Origin: G965261475 sp965261475 [NCBI: bacterium]
GTDB lineage: Bacteria; SAR324; XYD2-FULL-50-16
Assembly: GCA_965261475.1 (NCBI GenBank)
Contig: OZ253454.1
Span: forward strand, 62,001 to 126,000
DNA length: 64,000 bases
Reading direction: 5' to 3'
The notes below the pieces were generated by a model, which was not told the DNA's origin, did no database searches, and worked only from the letters and a program-made list of their open reading frames with translations. The translations under genes were made by a program, and so were the position numbers. The number at the start of each line of letters is the position of its first letter. Position 1 is the stretch's first letter. Positions 1 through 8,401 of the stretch are shown here, piece by piece.

Positions 1-2871
1 TGGTCGCAATCTAGTCATAGCAGCAAGTATTACGGCTTCTTGCAGCTCAATACCTCTGTTTCTTAATTGTCTAATATAATCAATCAAGACAATAGAATTA
101 TTGACTACAACTCCTGCTAAAGAAACCGTACCAATGCCTCCTAAAATAATACTAAATGGTCTTTGGTGAATAAGTAATCCTGCAATTACTCCCATCAAAC
201 ATAAAAATACAGAGACAAGTATCAGTATAGGATGAATAAGCGAATTGAATTGACTGACGAGTATTAAGAATATCAAGAAAATAGCAACAATAAAACTTTG
301 TACTAAGTAGCCTTGCGATTCTTTTCTGTCTTCGTTTTCTCCCGTGTAGCTTAGGTGATAACCTGCTGGAAGTACATAGCCTGCGAGTGTATTTTGGACT
401 TCTTTGAGGAGGTTAGTTCCAGAGAGTCCCTCAGCAGCGTCGGCGCTGATGGTAATTACTCTTTTTTTATCCACTCTGCGGATTGAGCCAAATGCTGGAC
501 CTTGCTGAATTTTTGCTATTTCTTGTAAGGTGATGCTTTCTCCGTTAGCGCTAACAAAGTTGAGCTGTTCTAAATCTGTTATTTGTTTTTTGTAGTCGTC
601 TTTGATACGCACAAGTATATCATATTCCTCGTCACCTATTTTGTAGGTTGAAGCATTAGTGCCTGAGATTGCCGTGCGTAAGATACCACCTACTTGAGCG
701 GTAGTTAAGCCTAAACGAGATAGTTTTTCCCTATCCAAAATTACGCGCACTTCTGATCTGCGGAGCTCTAGGTCATCTTCTAGATTTATAATTCCTACTA
801 TTGTTTTTATTTTATTTTGCATATCTAAAGAAATCTCTTTGAGTTTTTGCAAGCTCTTGCCACTGACTTCGATGTTAATAGGTTTGCCCGTCGGGGGTCC
901 GTCGCTACTTCTTGTCATAGTAACTTGAGCACCTGCTATATTGCCTAAAACTTTTCTAACTTTGGAGACCACAACAGATGGAAAATCTTTCCAGTCTTCC
1001 CATCTTGGAAATGTTAACAAAATATTACTCTTAGAAGGACCGCTATTTGATGTTTCTCCTCCTGCACGAGATTGCCCTACACTAGCAACAATAGATTTTG
1101 TTTGCTCTTTAAATTCTAAAATTCTATTTTCAACTTCTAGTACAATATTGTCTGCTGCATCTAGGGAAATACCAAAAGGAGCTTCTATATTTACTACTGC
1201 TTCTTCTGGTTCTCCTTGAGGAAAAAATTCTGTTCCTAAACCAGATCTTGCAAAAAATACCATAATACCCACCCAAATAAATATTACCAAAGCAATGACT
1301 AACCACCGCCAACGAATACAAAATTCTAAAAGTTTTCTATATTTTTGTAGCAAAGTAAATTTTTGAATGAGTTCTATGTCGTCAATATGACGCACTATTT
1401 TTGGCTTTTTAATTAGTTTGGAACAAATTACGGTATTATAAAACAAGGCTACAAACAATGAGGACGACAAGGTAATTATGAGTGTTAATGGCAGGTACTG
1501 CATAAATTCTCCTATAATTCCCGGCATAAATAGCAGTGGTAAAAAAGCTGCTAGAGTTGTAAGTGTGGAGCTAATCACAGGATAGGCGACCTCTCCTATT
1601 CCTATTTTTGCTGCTTCTTGCCGAGTTTTTCCTCTTTGTACATGTCGGTAAATATTTTCTACAACAACTATAGCGTTATCTACTAGCAGTCCTAGTGATA
1701 AAATCAAGCTAAACAACACAATAAAGTTTAATTCAATACCTACTATAGATAAAATAATAAAACTAACTAGCATAGACAAAGGAATAGCTACGCCTACTAA
1801 AATTGAGTTTTGAAGCCCCATAAATAAAAACAAGGCAATTACCACAAAAAACATTCCCGTATAAATGTTATTTTCTAAATCTGCAATGTTTTGTTTAATT
1901 TCTATGCTTCTGTCGCTCAAAACATCAAAATTCATTTTAGCAAATCTAGTTTGAAAATCATCTAGTATGCTTTTTACTTTATTTGCGACTACCACAATGT
2001 TTTTGCCTGCTCTTTTTGTAATACTCAAAGAAACGGATTCTAAACCGTTAGAGCGAGAGCGAGTTTTTTGGTCTTTATAACCAAAATTTATACTAGCTAC
2101 ATCTTTAATATAGACAATAGAGCCGTTAGTATTTTTTAAAATTATATTACCTATGTCTGCAGCAGACTTAACCTCCCCTAAAATTCTCACTGAGTATTGC
2201 AAGGGCTCAATTTTGATAGAGCCGTTAGGAATATTTTTATTTTCTGCTCTAATAGTTTGGATAATTTTATCTAAACTAATGTTGTAGTTTTGGAGTTTGA
2301 AAGGGTCAACATCTATTTGCATTTCTCGCTCTAAACCTCCAGCTATTTTGACCTCTAAAATACCTGCTATACTTTCAATCTCTTCTTTTAATTCTTTTGC
2401 TACATCGCGCAAGTAAACCAAACTTTGACTACCAGAGAGACTAATAGTAATTATAGGGCTCTCTGAGATATTGATTTCTATAATTCTGGTATCTTCTCTA
2501 TCTTCTGGTAGGTCGCTTGCTGCTTCGTCTATTGCTTCTCTTATTTTGTTACGAGCATTGGTTAGATCAAATCCTATATCAAATTCTAGTGTAATAATAG
2601 ACGCTCCTTCTACAGAATTAGATGAGAGTTTTTTGAGTCCCTCAATACCGCTAAACTTTTTCTCTAGTTTTTGTGTGATAGCGGATTCTATATCTTCGGG
2701 CGCAGCGCCTACGTAGGGAGTGCTAACAATCAAAATAGGTATTTGAATGTCGGGCGCCCATTCTCTTGGCAACTGTTTGTAAGAGACAAGCCCTAAAATT
2801 ATGGTCAACGCAATCATTAGAAAAATGACCGCAGCTCTTTTTATAGCAAAATTACTTGGTGCAAAATTCAT
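1..2871 (-). CDS. RND-family efflux pump inner-membrane subunit (3' end beyond window)
   Basis: Inner-membrane proton-driven exporter of the AcrB/hydrophobe-amphiphile efflux family, the pump of a tripartite system with the two genes upstream. The frame is open from ATG at 2871 to base 1 (957 codons), so about 60-100 residues are missing against the usual 1020-1050. Visible: TM1 near residues 10-30 followed by the YVGAAPEDIE-type porter entry, a TM4 motif LLVDNAIVVVEN around position 400 (one Asp of the AcrB Asp407-Asp408 pair is kept, the second is Asn, as in many RND subgroups), and near the cut end the NSIVLIDYIRQLRNRGIE loop with MTRLRP. It starts 2 nt after the stop of the adaptor gene, so it is the last gene of a three-gene operon. 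Substrate cannot be told from sequence. Confidence 0.93.
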   Translation of the reverse strand, partial: MNFAPSNFAIKRAAVIFLMIALTIILGLVSYKQLPREWAPDIQIPILIVSTPYVGAAPEDIESAITQKLEKKFSGIEGLKKLSSNSVEGASIITLEFDIGFDLTNARNKIREAIDEAASDLPEDREDTRIIEINISESPIITISLSGSQSLVYLRDVAKELKEEIESIAGILEVKIAGGLEREMQIDVDPFKLQNYNISLDKIIQTIRAENKNIPNGSIKIEPLQYSVRILGEVKSAADIGNIILKNTNGSIVYIKDVASINFGYKDQKTRSRSNGLESVSLSITKRAGKNIVVVANKVKSILDDFQTRFAKMNFDVLSDRSIEIKQNIADLENNIYTGMFFVVIALFLFMGLQNSILVGVAIPLSMLVSFIILSIVGIELNFIVLFSLILSLGLLVDNAIVVVENIYRHVQRGKTRQEAAKIGIGEVAYPVISSTLTTLAAFLPLLFMPGIIGEFMQYLPLTLIITLSSSLFVALFYNTVICSKLIKKPKIVRHIDDIELIQKFTLLQKYRKLLEFCIRWRWLVIALVIFIWVGIMVFFARSGLGTEFFPQGEPEEAVVNIEAPFGISLDAADNIVLEVENRILEFKEQTKSIVASVGQSRAGGETSNSGPSKSNILLTFPRWEDWKDFPSVVVSKVRKVLGNIAGAQVTMTRSSDGPPTGKPINIEVSGKSLQKLKEISLDMQNKIKTIVGIINLEDDLELRRSEVRVILDREKLSRLGLTTAQVGGILRTAISGTNASTYKIGDEEYDILVRIKDDYKKQITDLEQLNFVSANGESITLQEIAKIQQGPAFGSIRRVDKKRVITISADAAEGLSGTNLLKEVQNTLAGYVLPAGYHLSYTGENEDRKESQGYLVQSFIVAIFLIFLILVSQFNSLIHPILILVSVFLCLMGVIAGLLIHQRPFSIILGGIGTVSLAGVVVNNSIVLIDYIRQLRNRGIELQEAVILAAMTRLRP

Positions 2872-2873
2872 TA

Positions 2874-3932
2874 TTACTCATTAGCTGACTTGGATAAATC
2901 ATTGATTGCCTCGTTGTTATTAAGAAATTGTTGCCCTTGTATTACGAGTTTATCTGCAATGTTTAACCCTGTTTTTACTACTATCTTGTTTCCTATATTT
3001 TCTCCTGTGGTAATTAGCACTTCTTGAGCTTTACCATTTTTATTTAAATATACTATTTTACCTTTTGAGCCCTCTACAATAGCAGCAAGAGGTATGAGAA
3101 TATGCTTGCCCGGCTTGGTAATTTTAAGCTCAACCCTAGAAGTAATACCTGCACGAATTTCATTATTGCTATTGGAGATTTCAATTTCTACTTGAAAGGT
3201 TTTGGTTTGTATATTAGCAGAAGGGCTAATTCTTTTAATTACTCCGCTATATTCTTGGCGTGCCAAAGCGTCAAAGCTAATTTTTGCTTTTTGCCCTAGG
3301 GGGAAGTCTAGTAACTCGCTTTCATTGATTGCAAACTTTATTTTTAATATATCATTTTGGATAACGCGATATATTTGATCTCCTTTTCTTGCAAATTCTC
3401 CTACTTCAAAAAACTTTTGATCTATAATACCAGCAATAGGTGCCTTGATGGTTGCTCTCCCATAATTTATTTTTGCCTTTTGTAATTGTATTGTAGCAAA
3501 ATCTTTAGAGATTTGACTTAGTTGATATTGATTTTTTACTAGCTCAAACTGGGAGAGGTTAATGATTTTTTTTTTATAAAAGTTTGCTTGCCTAGTATAA
3601 TCTTTTTTATTATACGCTAGGTTAGTCCTTTGTTTTTTAAGGTTATTTTGTGCTTCTTGTAGAAGCAGTTTGTTGTCTATCTCTCCTACATGGGCTAGGA
3701 TTTGTCCTTTTTTGACTGTTTGTCCCTCGTCAAAGAATAATTTTTCTACTAAGCCCTCACTAGAAGTAGCGACTAACACTGAGCGAAAAGAAAATGCCGT
3801 GCCAACCTTAGAGATCATTTTTTCTATACTTGTTGCCTTGATTACGATGCTTTTGACATCTACAGCTTTTTGCGCTAGTAAAAAAGGAGCGAATAAAATA
3901 AAAATTAGGGTACTTAGTATATATTTTTTCAT
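2874..3932 (-). CDS. RND efflux periplasmic adaptor (HlyD/AcrA family)
   Basis: Membrane fusion protein linking the RND pump to the outer-membrane channel. 352 aa, within family range. N-terminal signal peptide (MKKYILSTLIFILFAPFLLA). Then a lipoyl-like half (GLVEKLFFDEGQTVKKGQIL), a coiled-coil hairpin of roughly residues 90-155 rich in K/Q/N, the second lipoyl half (IKAPIAGIIDQKFFEVGEFA) and a beta-barrel/membrane-proximal part. ATG at 3932 overlaps the upstream tolC-like stop as ATGA, implying translational coupling. A 10-nt A run on the coding strand (3566-3575) encodes a Lys triplet. Family assignment is secure; the exported substrate is unknown. Confidence 0.93.
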   Translation of the reverse strand: MKKYILSTLIFILFAPFLLAQKAVDVKSIVIKATSIEKMISKVGTAFSFRSVLVATSSEGLVEKLFFDEGQTVKKGQILAHVGEIDNKLLLQEAQNNLKKQRTNLAYNKKDYTRQANFYKKKIINLSQFELVKNQYQLSQISKDFATIQLQKAKINYGRATIKAPIAGIIDQKFFEVGEFARKGDQIYRVIQNDILKIKFAINESELLDFPLGQKAKISFDALARQEYSGVIKRISPSANIQTKTFQVEIEISNSNNEIRAGITSRVELKITKPGKHILIPLAAIVEGSKGKIVYLNKNGKAQEVLITTGENIGNKIVVKTGLNIADKLVIQGQQFLNNNEAINDLSKSANE

Positions 3933-5536
3933 TGTGTAGTTTTTACTTGTGTTATAGGAATATTGTATGCTTCAAAAATTTCTCCAGTATCAATTAGCAT
4001 AGCACTATATGTAATTTCGTAGCTAGCTTGTGCCGCAGAGAGATTGAACTTACTAGTAACTAGCTCTGTTTGTATTTCTTGCAAGGCAAGCGAAGTACTA
4101 CTTCCGTTTTCATACTTAAATTTTTCTCTTCGAAAAATTTCCTCAACAATTACAATATTTTGTTTGAGCAACTCAACCTCTGCTTTTTTGTTTTTGAGGT
4201 CACGAATTCTTTTTTTAATGCTTAAAAGTGCGTCAGATTTAGCAATAGCAAATTCTTTAGCTAGTTTTAACTCTTGATACAGTGTTTCGTTTTTTTTGGA
4301 CTTAGCTCCTTGATTGCCAAAAGTATATACCCAAGTTATTCCAAAAGAATAATTGTCTAATTTTGTTGTAGCCAAAGTATCGACTGCTTGTTGTGGAGTT
4401 AACCCTGCGCCTTGCCAAGTATATTTGAGATTTAAATCAATATCTGCTTTATTGGCATTGTCGTTTTCTTGAGCGGTTATTTTATTTTTTTGCTTATCTA
4501 TCTCTAAAGCTAAAAAAGTAGGGTGATTTTTCATCATTTGTTGTAGGTATTTTTCTGGTGTATTTGCTATTGAATTTAATTGAAAATCATCTGCGGGGTA
4601 CAAAAAAAGAGCTAAATCAGGCAATTCTAGGGCGTCCTTTATTTGCTCGTTCAAGTCAAAAATTACATTCCAGATATTATTTAAGGCTATTTTATCTTTT
4701 TGATAATTGTTTAAATTTAAGACTACTTTGATTGCATCGCCAGCACCGTTTTTGTGTAATAGCTCACTTTCTTGATAGAGTTTCTCAGATAGAATAGTTT
4801 TTTCGTATTGCACTTCGTACATAGCATAAACCCTTTTTAACTCCCAATAGACGCTCGTAAAATTTTGGAAAAAACCCAGCAGTGTTTGCAGTAGCTCTTT
4901 TTCTTTGTCTTTGATTTCAATAAAACTTTTTCTCAAATTTGCTGTGTTGACAGAACCTAAATTTTGGAATAATGGTATATCTATTGTGAGATTTGCGTTT
5001 AGCAAGCTTATTTTTGTTTCTCCTTCGGCTGATACATCTGCGCTATCATTGTCTAGGATATAATTATTGGTGTTTGTATTTATGGCGTTGATTCCGATAG
5101 TATAACTAATACCGGATGTAGTTTTTTTAGCGAAGTTGCTGCTAAAATTACTTGAATTTGGGATAGCAAAGGTTGTTTTAGTCTCGGATATATTTTTAAG
5201 CATCAAAGAGTTTGCGTTTTTTAAACTAGTCGTTAGTTTAGGCTCAAAAGGTGTAAAATTTTGTTGATACTTGCTTTCTGCAATTTTTTTGTTTAGATTT
5301 GCGATTTGAATATTCTTTAAAAACGCAATAGTATATTGTAACAGAGTCTCTAGGGGGACATAGACAATTTTATTCCCGTAAAAATCTTTTTGTTCTAGCT
5401 TTTTGATGATAGCTATAGTGTCTATTTTACCGTCCTTTGTCAGCAGCAAAGAATCTTGAGTATAGACAGGGGCAGGTAGAGCAAAAAGAAAGAAGAAAAA
5501 GAAAAAAAAACAGCGCAGGTAAGCAATTTGAAACAT
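3929..5536 (-). CDS. TolC-family outer-membrane efflux channel
   Basis: Outer-membrane factor of the tripartite pump. I place the start at ATG 5536, giving 535 aa; the longer frame to 5596 opens with TTG and puts 20 polar residues ahead of the signal peptide. The signal peptide is MFQIAYLRC followed by seven Phe, then LFALPAPVYTQ. The body has two long helical repeats rich in Ala, Lys and Gln typical of OEP domains (roughly 210-330 and 400-520) with amphipathic beta segments between. It is the first gene of the efflux operon and overlaps the adaptor gene by 4 nt. The Phe run is encoded by T-rich DNA with nine consecutive A on the + strand (5502-5510), a potential slippage site. Divergent from the HisA gene at 5627. 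Confidence 0.88.
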   Translation of the reverse strand: MFQIAYLRCFFFFFFFLFALPAPVYTQDSLLLTKDGKIDTIAIIKKLEQKDFYGNKIVYVPLETLLQYTIAFLKNIQIANLNKKIAESKYQQNFTPFEPKLTTSLKNANSLMLKNISETKTTFAIPNSSNFSSNFAKKTTSGISYTIGINAINTNTNNYILDNDSADVSAEGETKISLLNANLTIDIPLFQNLGSVNTANLRKSFIEIKDKEKELLQTLLGFFQNFTSVYWELKRVYAMYEVQYEKTILSEKLYQESELLHKNGAGDAIKVVLNLNNYQKDKIALNNIWNVIFDLNEQIKDALELPDLALFLYPADDFQLNSIANTPEKYLQQMMKNHPTFLALEIDKQKNKITAQENDNANKADIDLNLKYTWQGAGLTPQQAVDTLATTKLDNYSFGITWVYTFGNQGAKSKKNETLYQELKLAKEFAIAKSDALLSIKKRIRDLKNKKAEVELLKQNIVIVEEIFRREKFKYENGSSTSLALQEIQTELVTSKFNLSAAQASYEITYSAMLIDTGEIFEAYNIPITQVKTTQ

Positions 5537-5626
5537 TATCTTTGAAAGATAAGAGTACACTGCTGATATAGTAAGTAGTTTAGCTATGGAAGTCAACCGT
5601 TAATAAGATTTATATTTTTAAAGACA

Positions 5627-6400
5627 ATGCAGATGTCCCATTATTTTCGTCCTTGTATAGATTTGCATCAAGGAGAAGTCCGACAAATTGTAGGCTCTAC
5701 TCTAGCGGATAAAAATGGACCGCAAATTAATTTTTCAGCTACACAATCTGTAGAATGGTATGCAGAGCTATACAAGGCTGACAACCTAGTAGATGGACAT
5801 ATTATATTATTAGGTGCAGGCAACGAAAAAATTGCACTTAGAGCTATTACATGTTGGCGAGATGCCTTTCAAATAGGCGGTGGTATGGATTTTAAAAGTG
5901 CGGCTTACTGGCTAGAGCAAGGAGCAAAAAGAATTATTTTTACTTCTTGGGTTATTACCAAAGAAAAAATTCATTGGGATAGACTAGAGAGGTTAGTCAA
6001 AGAATTTGGCAAAGATAGAATTGTAGTAGATATTAGTTGTCAAAAATTCAAGGAAGATTATTTTATAATGACGGAGCAATGGCAAAATAGAAGCCAACAC
6101 AAACTAACAAAAGCAATAGCTCAATTAAGGGAGTATGTCTCTGAGGTTTTGGTACACTCTACCGCTGTAGAGGGTAAAAAACAAGGTATTGATAAAGGTT
6201 TGATTCCTATTTTAAGTTCTTGGGAAGAAACTCCAGTAGTAACCTACGCCGGGGGTATTGCAAAAATCTCTGATATACAATATATTGTTGATAAAGGCAA
6301 ATCTCTCTTATATTTTACGGTAGGTAGTGCGCTAGATATCTTTGGTGGAGCTCTTTCTTACCGCTTGGTAGTAGATAATTTTTACAAACAAAAGGCATAA
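5627..6400 (+). CDS. Eukaryotic-type HisA: phosphoribosylformimino-AICAR-phosphate isomerase
   Basis: TIM-barrel isomerase of histidine biosynthesis (ProFAR to PRFAR). The sequence matches the eukaryotic HIS6-type family rather than ordinary bacterial HisA: CIDLHQGEVRQIVG at the N-terminus, LQVGGG-like QIGGGMDF, an IIFTSWVITKE segment, KDRIVVDISCQKF, and a C-terminal YAGGIAKISDI plus VGSALDIFGG, all characteristic blocks of yeast His6. 257 aa, near that family's 250-270. A second in-frame ATG at 5633 (MSHYFRP) is an equally plausible start; neither has a ribosome-binding site. No other his gene lies in the window; the next gene is malic enzyme 3 nt after the stop, so it seems to head an operon. 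Recognition of the subfamily is by motif memory; histidine biosynthesis is the presumed role. Confidence 0.87.
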   Translation: MQMSHYFRPCIDLHQGEVRQIVGSTLADKNGPQINFSATQSVEWYAELYKADNLVDGHIILLGAGNEKIALRAITCWRDAFQIGGGMDFKSAAYWLEQGAKRIIFTSWVITKEKIHWDRLERLVKEFGKDRIVVDISCQKFKEDYFIMTEQWQNRSQHKLTKAIAQLREYVSEVLVHSTAVEGKKQGIDKGLIPILSSWEETPVVTYAGGIAKISDIQYIVDKGKSLLYFTVGSALDIFGGALSYRLVVDNFYKQKA

Positions 6401-6403
6401 AGT

Positions 6404-7591
6404 ATGGAACAGAAAAATTTTGGGCAATTATCTGTTGAGCTACACCAGAAGCATGTAGGTAAAATCTGTTTAAATTCTAAAGTAGCTCTCAACAATTTAG
6501 ATGACCTTTCTATTGCCTACTCGCCGGGAGTAGCTGAGCCATGCAAAAGAATTGTCCGCAATTTAGACGAGGCTTATTCTATGACTATGAAGGCTAATTC
6601 TGTAGCTATTGTCACAGATGGCTCTGCTGTTTTGGGGCTGGGCAACATAGGAGCAGAAGCAGCCTTGCCCGTGATGGAAGGCAAGGCTATTTTATTCAAA
6701 AAATATGCTAATATAGACGCCATTCCTATTTGTCTGAAAACGCAAGATACGCAAGAAATTATTAACACTGTGATTAACATTTCGCCTACCTTTGGTGGAA
6801 TTAACCTAGAAGATATTGCTGCACCTAGGTGTTTTAAGGTAGAAGAAACACTACAAGAAATTGGTATTCCGGTTTTTCACGACGACCAACATGGCACTGC
6901 TATTGTGGCTGCGGCTGCTTTGATTAACGCTGTGCGTGTTGTAGGTAAAAAATTTATAAATTTAAAAATAGTTATTAACGGAGCAGGAGCAGCAGGCAGG
7001 GCAATTTTGGAGATGTTGCGTTTTTTAGCAAGTTATGACAAAAAATATCAAATTGATAATGTAGTAGTTTGTGATTCGCAAGGTATTATTCATTGCGGTA
7101 GAGAAGATGTCATCATCAATAAATATAAGAATGAGATTGCTCTAACTACTAACACTCAAAATTTGACAGGCTCCCTCAAAGACGCCTTGGTAGGTGCTGA
7201 TTTATTTATTGGTGTCAGTTTGGGTAATTTAGTGAGCGCAGCAATGGTTAAAACTATGAATAAAGACCCCATTATTTTTGCTTTAGCTAACCCCATACCA
7301 GAAATTTTTCCAGACGAAGCAAAAAAAGGAGGAGCTAAGATAGTAGCTACAGGTCGTAGCGATTATCCTAACCAAGTCAATAATGTATTGGCTTTTCCGG
7401 GTATTTTTCGCGGAGCACTAGATGTTAGAGCTACTCACATTACTAACGAGATGAAACTTGCCGCTGTTTTTGCTTTAGCTTCCAATGTTAAAAATCCTAC
7501 TGTAGATTATATTATTGCTTCTCCCCTAGATTTCGGAGTAGCTCGGTGCGTAGCAAAAGCGGTTAGAGAAAATGCAACTAAACATTTATAA
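6404..7591 (+). CDS. NAD(P)-dependent malic enzyme, short bacterial form
   Basis: Oxidatively decarboxylates malate to pyruvate in the cytosol, linking the TCA cycle with pyruvate. 395 aa, the size of the single-domain bacterial enzyme (no C-terminal phosphotransacetylase domain as in MaeB). Visible: the catalytic Tyr in AYSPGVAEPC (about 38-47), the catalytic Lys in the MEGKAILFKK stretch (about 90-99), the metal-binding NLEDIAAPRC and FHDDQHGTA (about 134-165), a Rossmann GAGAAGRAILE, and ALANPIPEI. It follows the HisA gene after 3 nt and its 3' end overlaps the next gene by 20 nt. Whether NAD or NADP is used cannot be decided. Confidence 0.93.
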   Translation: MEQKNFGQLSVELHQKHVGKICLNSKVALNNLDDLSIAYSPGVAEPCKRIVRNLDEAYSMTMKANSVAIVTDGSAVLGLGNIGAEAALPVMEGKAILFKKYANIDAIPICLKTQDTQEIINTVINISPTFGGINLEDIAAPRCFKVEETLQEIGIPVFHDDQHGTAIVAAAALINAVRVVGKKFINLKIVINGAGAAGRAILEMLRFLASYDKKYQIDNVVVCDSQGIIHCGREDVIINKYKNEIALTTNTQNLTGSLKDALVGADLFIGVSLGNLVSAAMVKTMNKDPIIFALANPIPEIFPDEAKKGGAKIVATGRSDYPNQVNNVLAFPGIFRGALDVRATHITNEMKLAAVFALASNVKNPTVDYIIASPLDFGVARCVAKAVRENATKHL

Positions 7592-8366
7592 TTTTGAGCA
7601 ACCAGCTCTAGTTTGTAGTAGAGACGGCAAAATTTTAGCAAAAAATTTTTTAGCTAATAGTGTCGAGTGGATTGCAAAACTAGGGCAAAAATTTACAATT
7701 CCTCACCAAGAAGTCAGCTTTACAAAGCATAGCTTTACCCCTATTTATTTTGTATCTCAACAACTCAAAACCAAGATTTTTTCTCTACCATTCAAAGACA
7801 AAGGCGTTGTTTTTTATTTTTTGTTGCTGAAACAAGAGAAAAATTTTGAGCGGCTTCCTGCAGAGCAAACTCCAGAATTGACTAAGTTATACCAAGAATT
7901 GCGATTAGCAAAAGATTTAGTTTATAAAGATAGCCTAACCGGTTTACTTAACCGTAATTACTGGGAGCGCTTAACTACAGAGCTGACTTGTGAGTCTTTT
8001 TGTTTGTTGTTTTTAGATTTAGATAATTTTAAGCATTACAACGACGAGCACGGACATTTAGCAGGAGATGCCTTGCTACGAGAAATTGCTTTGGTTTTTA
8101 GAGCGAATATTCGCCAAAGTGATTTAGCGCTGAGATATGCAGGAGACGAATTTTTGATAATTGCCAAAAATACACAAACTGGAGAGCCTATTGCTCAAAA
8201 AATAAGAGCAAGCATAGCAAAAAATTTTGCGCTGAGTGGAATTACCGTCAGTATTGGAATTGGTTATTTTCCAAAAAATGGCAAAAACCTTTTAGATATT
8301 TTACAATTTGCAGATAGCAAACTTTATCTAGCAAAGAAATTAGGTAAAAATAAAATTGCTTCATAA
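7572..8366 (+). CDS. Diguanylate cyclase (GGDEF domain) with unrecognised N-terminal sensor
   Basis: 264 aa. The C-terminal ~160 residues form a GGDEF domain: DSLTGLLNRNYWER, LDLDNFKHYNDEHGHLAGD, and the signature in the form AGDEF, which is compatible with activity. Nine residues before it sits RQSD, an RxxD inhibitory I-site with the normal five-residue spacing, so product feedback by c-di-GMP is expected. The N-terminal ~105 residues begin PALVCSRDGKIL, PAS-like in feel, but I cannot assign a domain with confidence. There is no signal peptide or membrane segment, so it should be cytosolic. The ATG at 7572 lies inside the end of the malic enzyme gene (20-nt overlap, different frame), which suggests translational coupling. 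No c-di-GMP effector or EAL/HD-GYP protein is in the window. Confidence 0.9.
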   Translation: MQLNIYNFEQPALVCSRDGKILAKNFLANSVEWIAKLGQKFTIPHQEVSFTKHSFTPIYFVSQQLKTKIFSLPFKDKGVVFYFLLLKQEKNFERLPAEQTPELTKLYQELRLAKDLVYKDSLTGLLNRNYWERLTTELTCESFCLLFLDLDNFKHYNDEHGHLAGDALLREIALVFRANIRQSDLALRYAGDEFLIIAKNTQTGEPIAQKIRASIAKNFALSGITVSIGIGYFPKNGKNLLDILQFADSKLYLAKKLGKNKIAS

Positions 8367-8401
8367 TCAGCAAAGATGAAACCTAGCTTAACTTACAAAC
8401 G

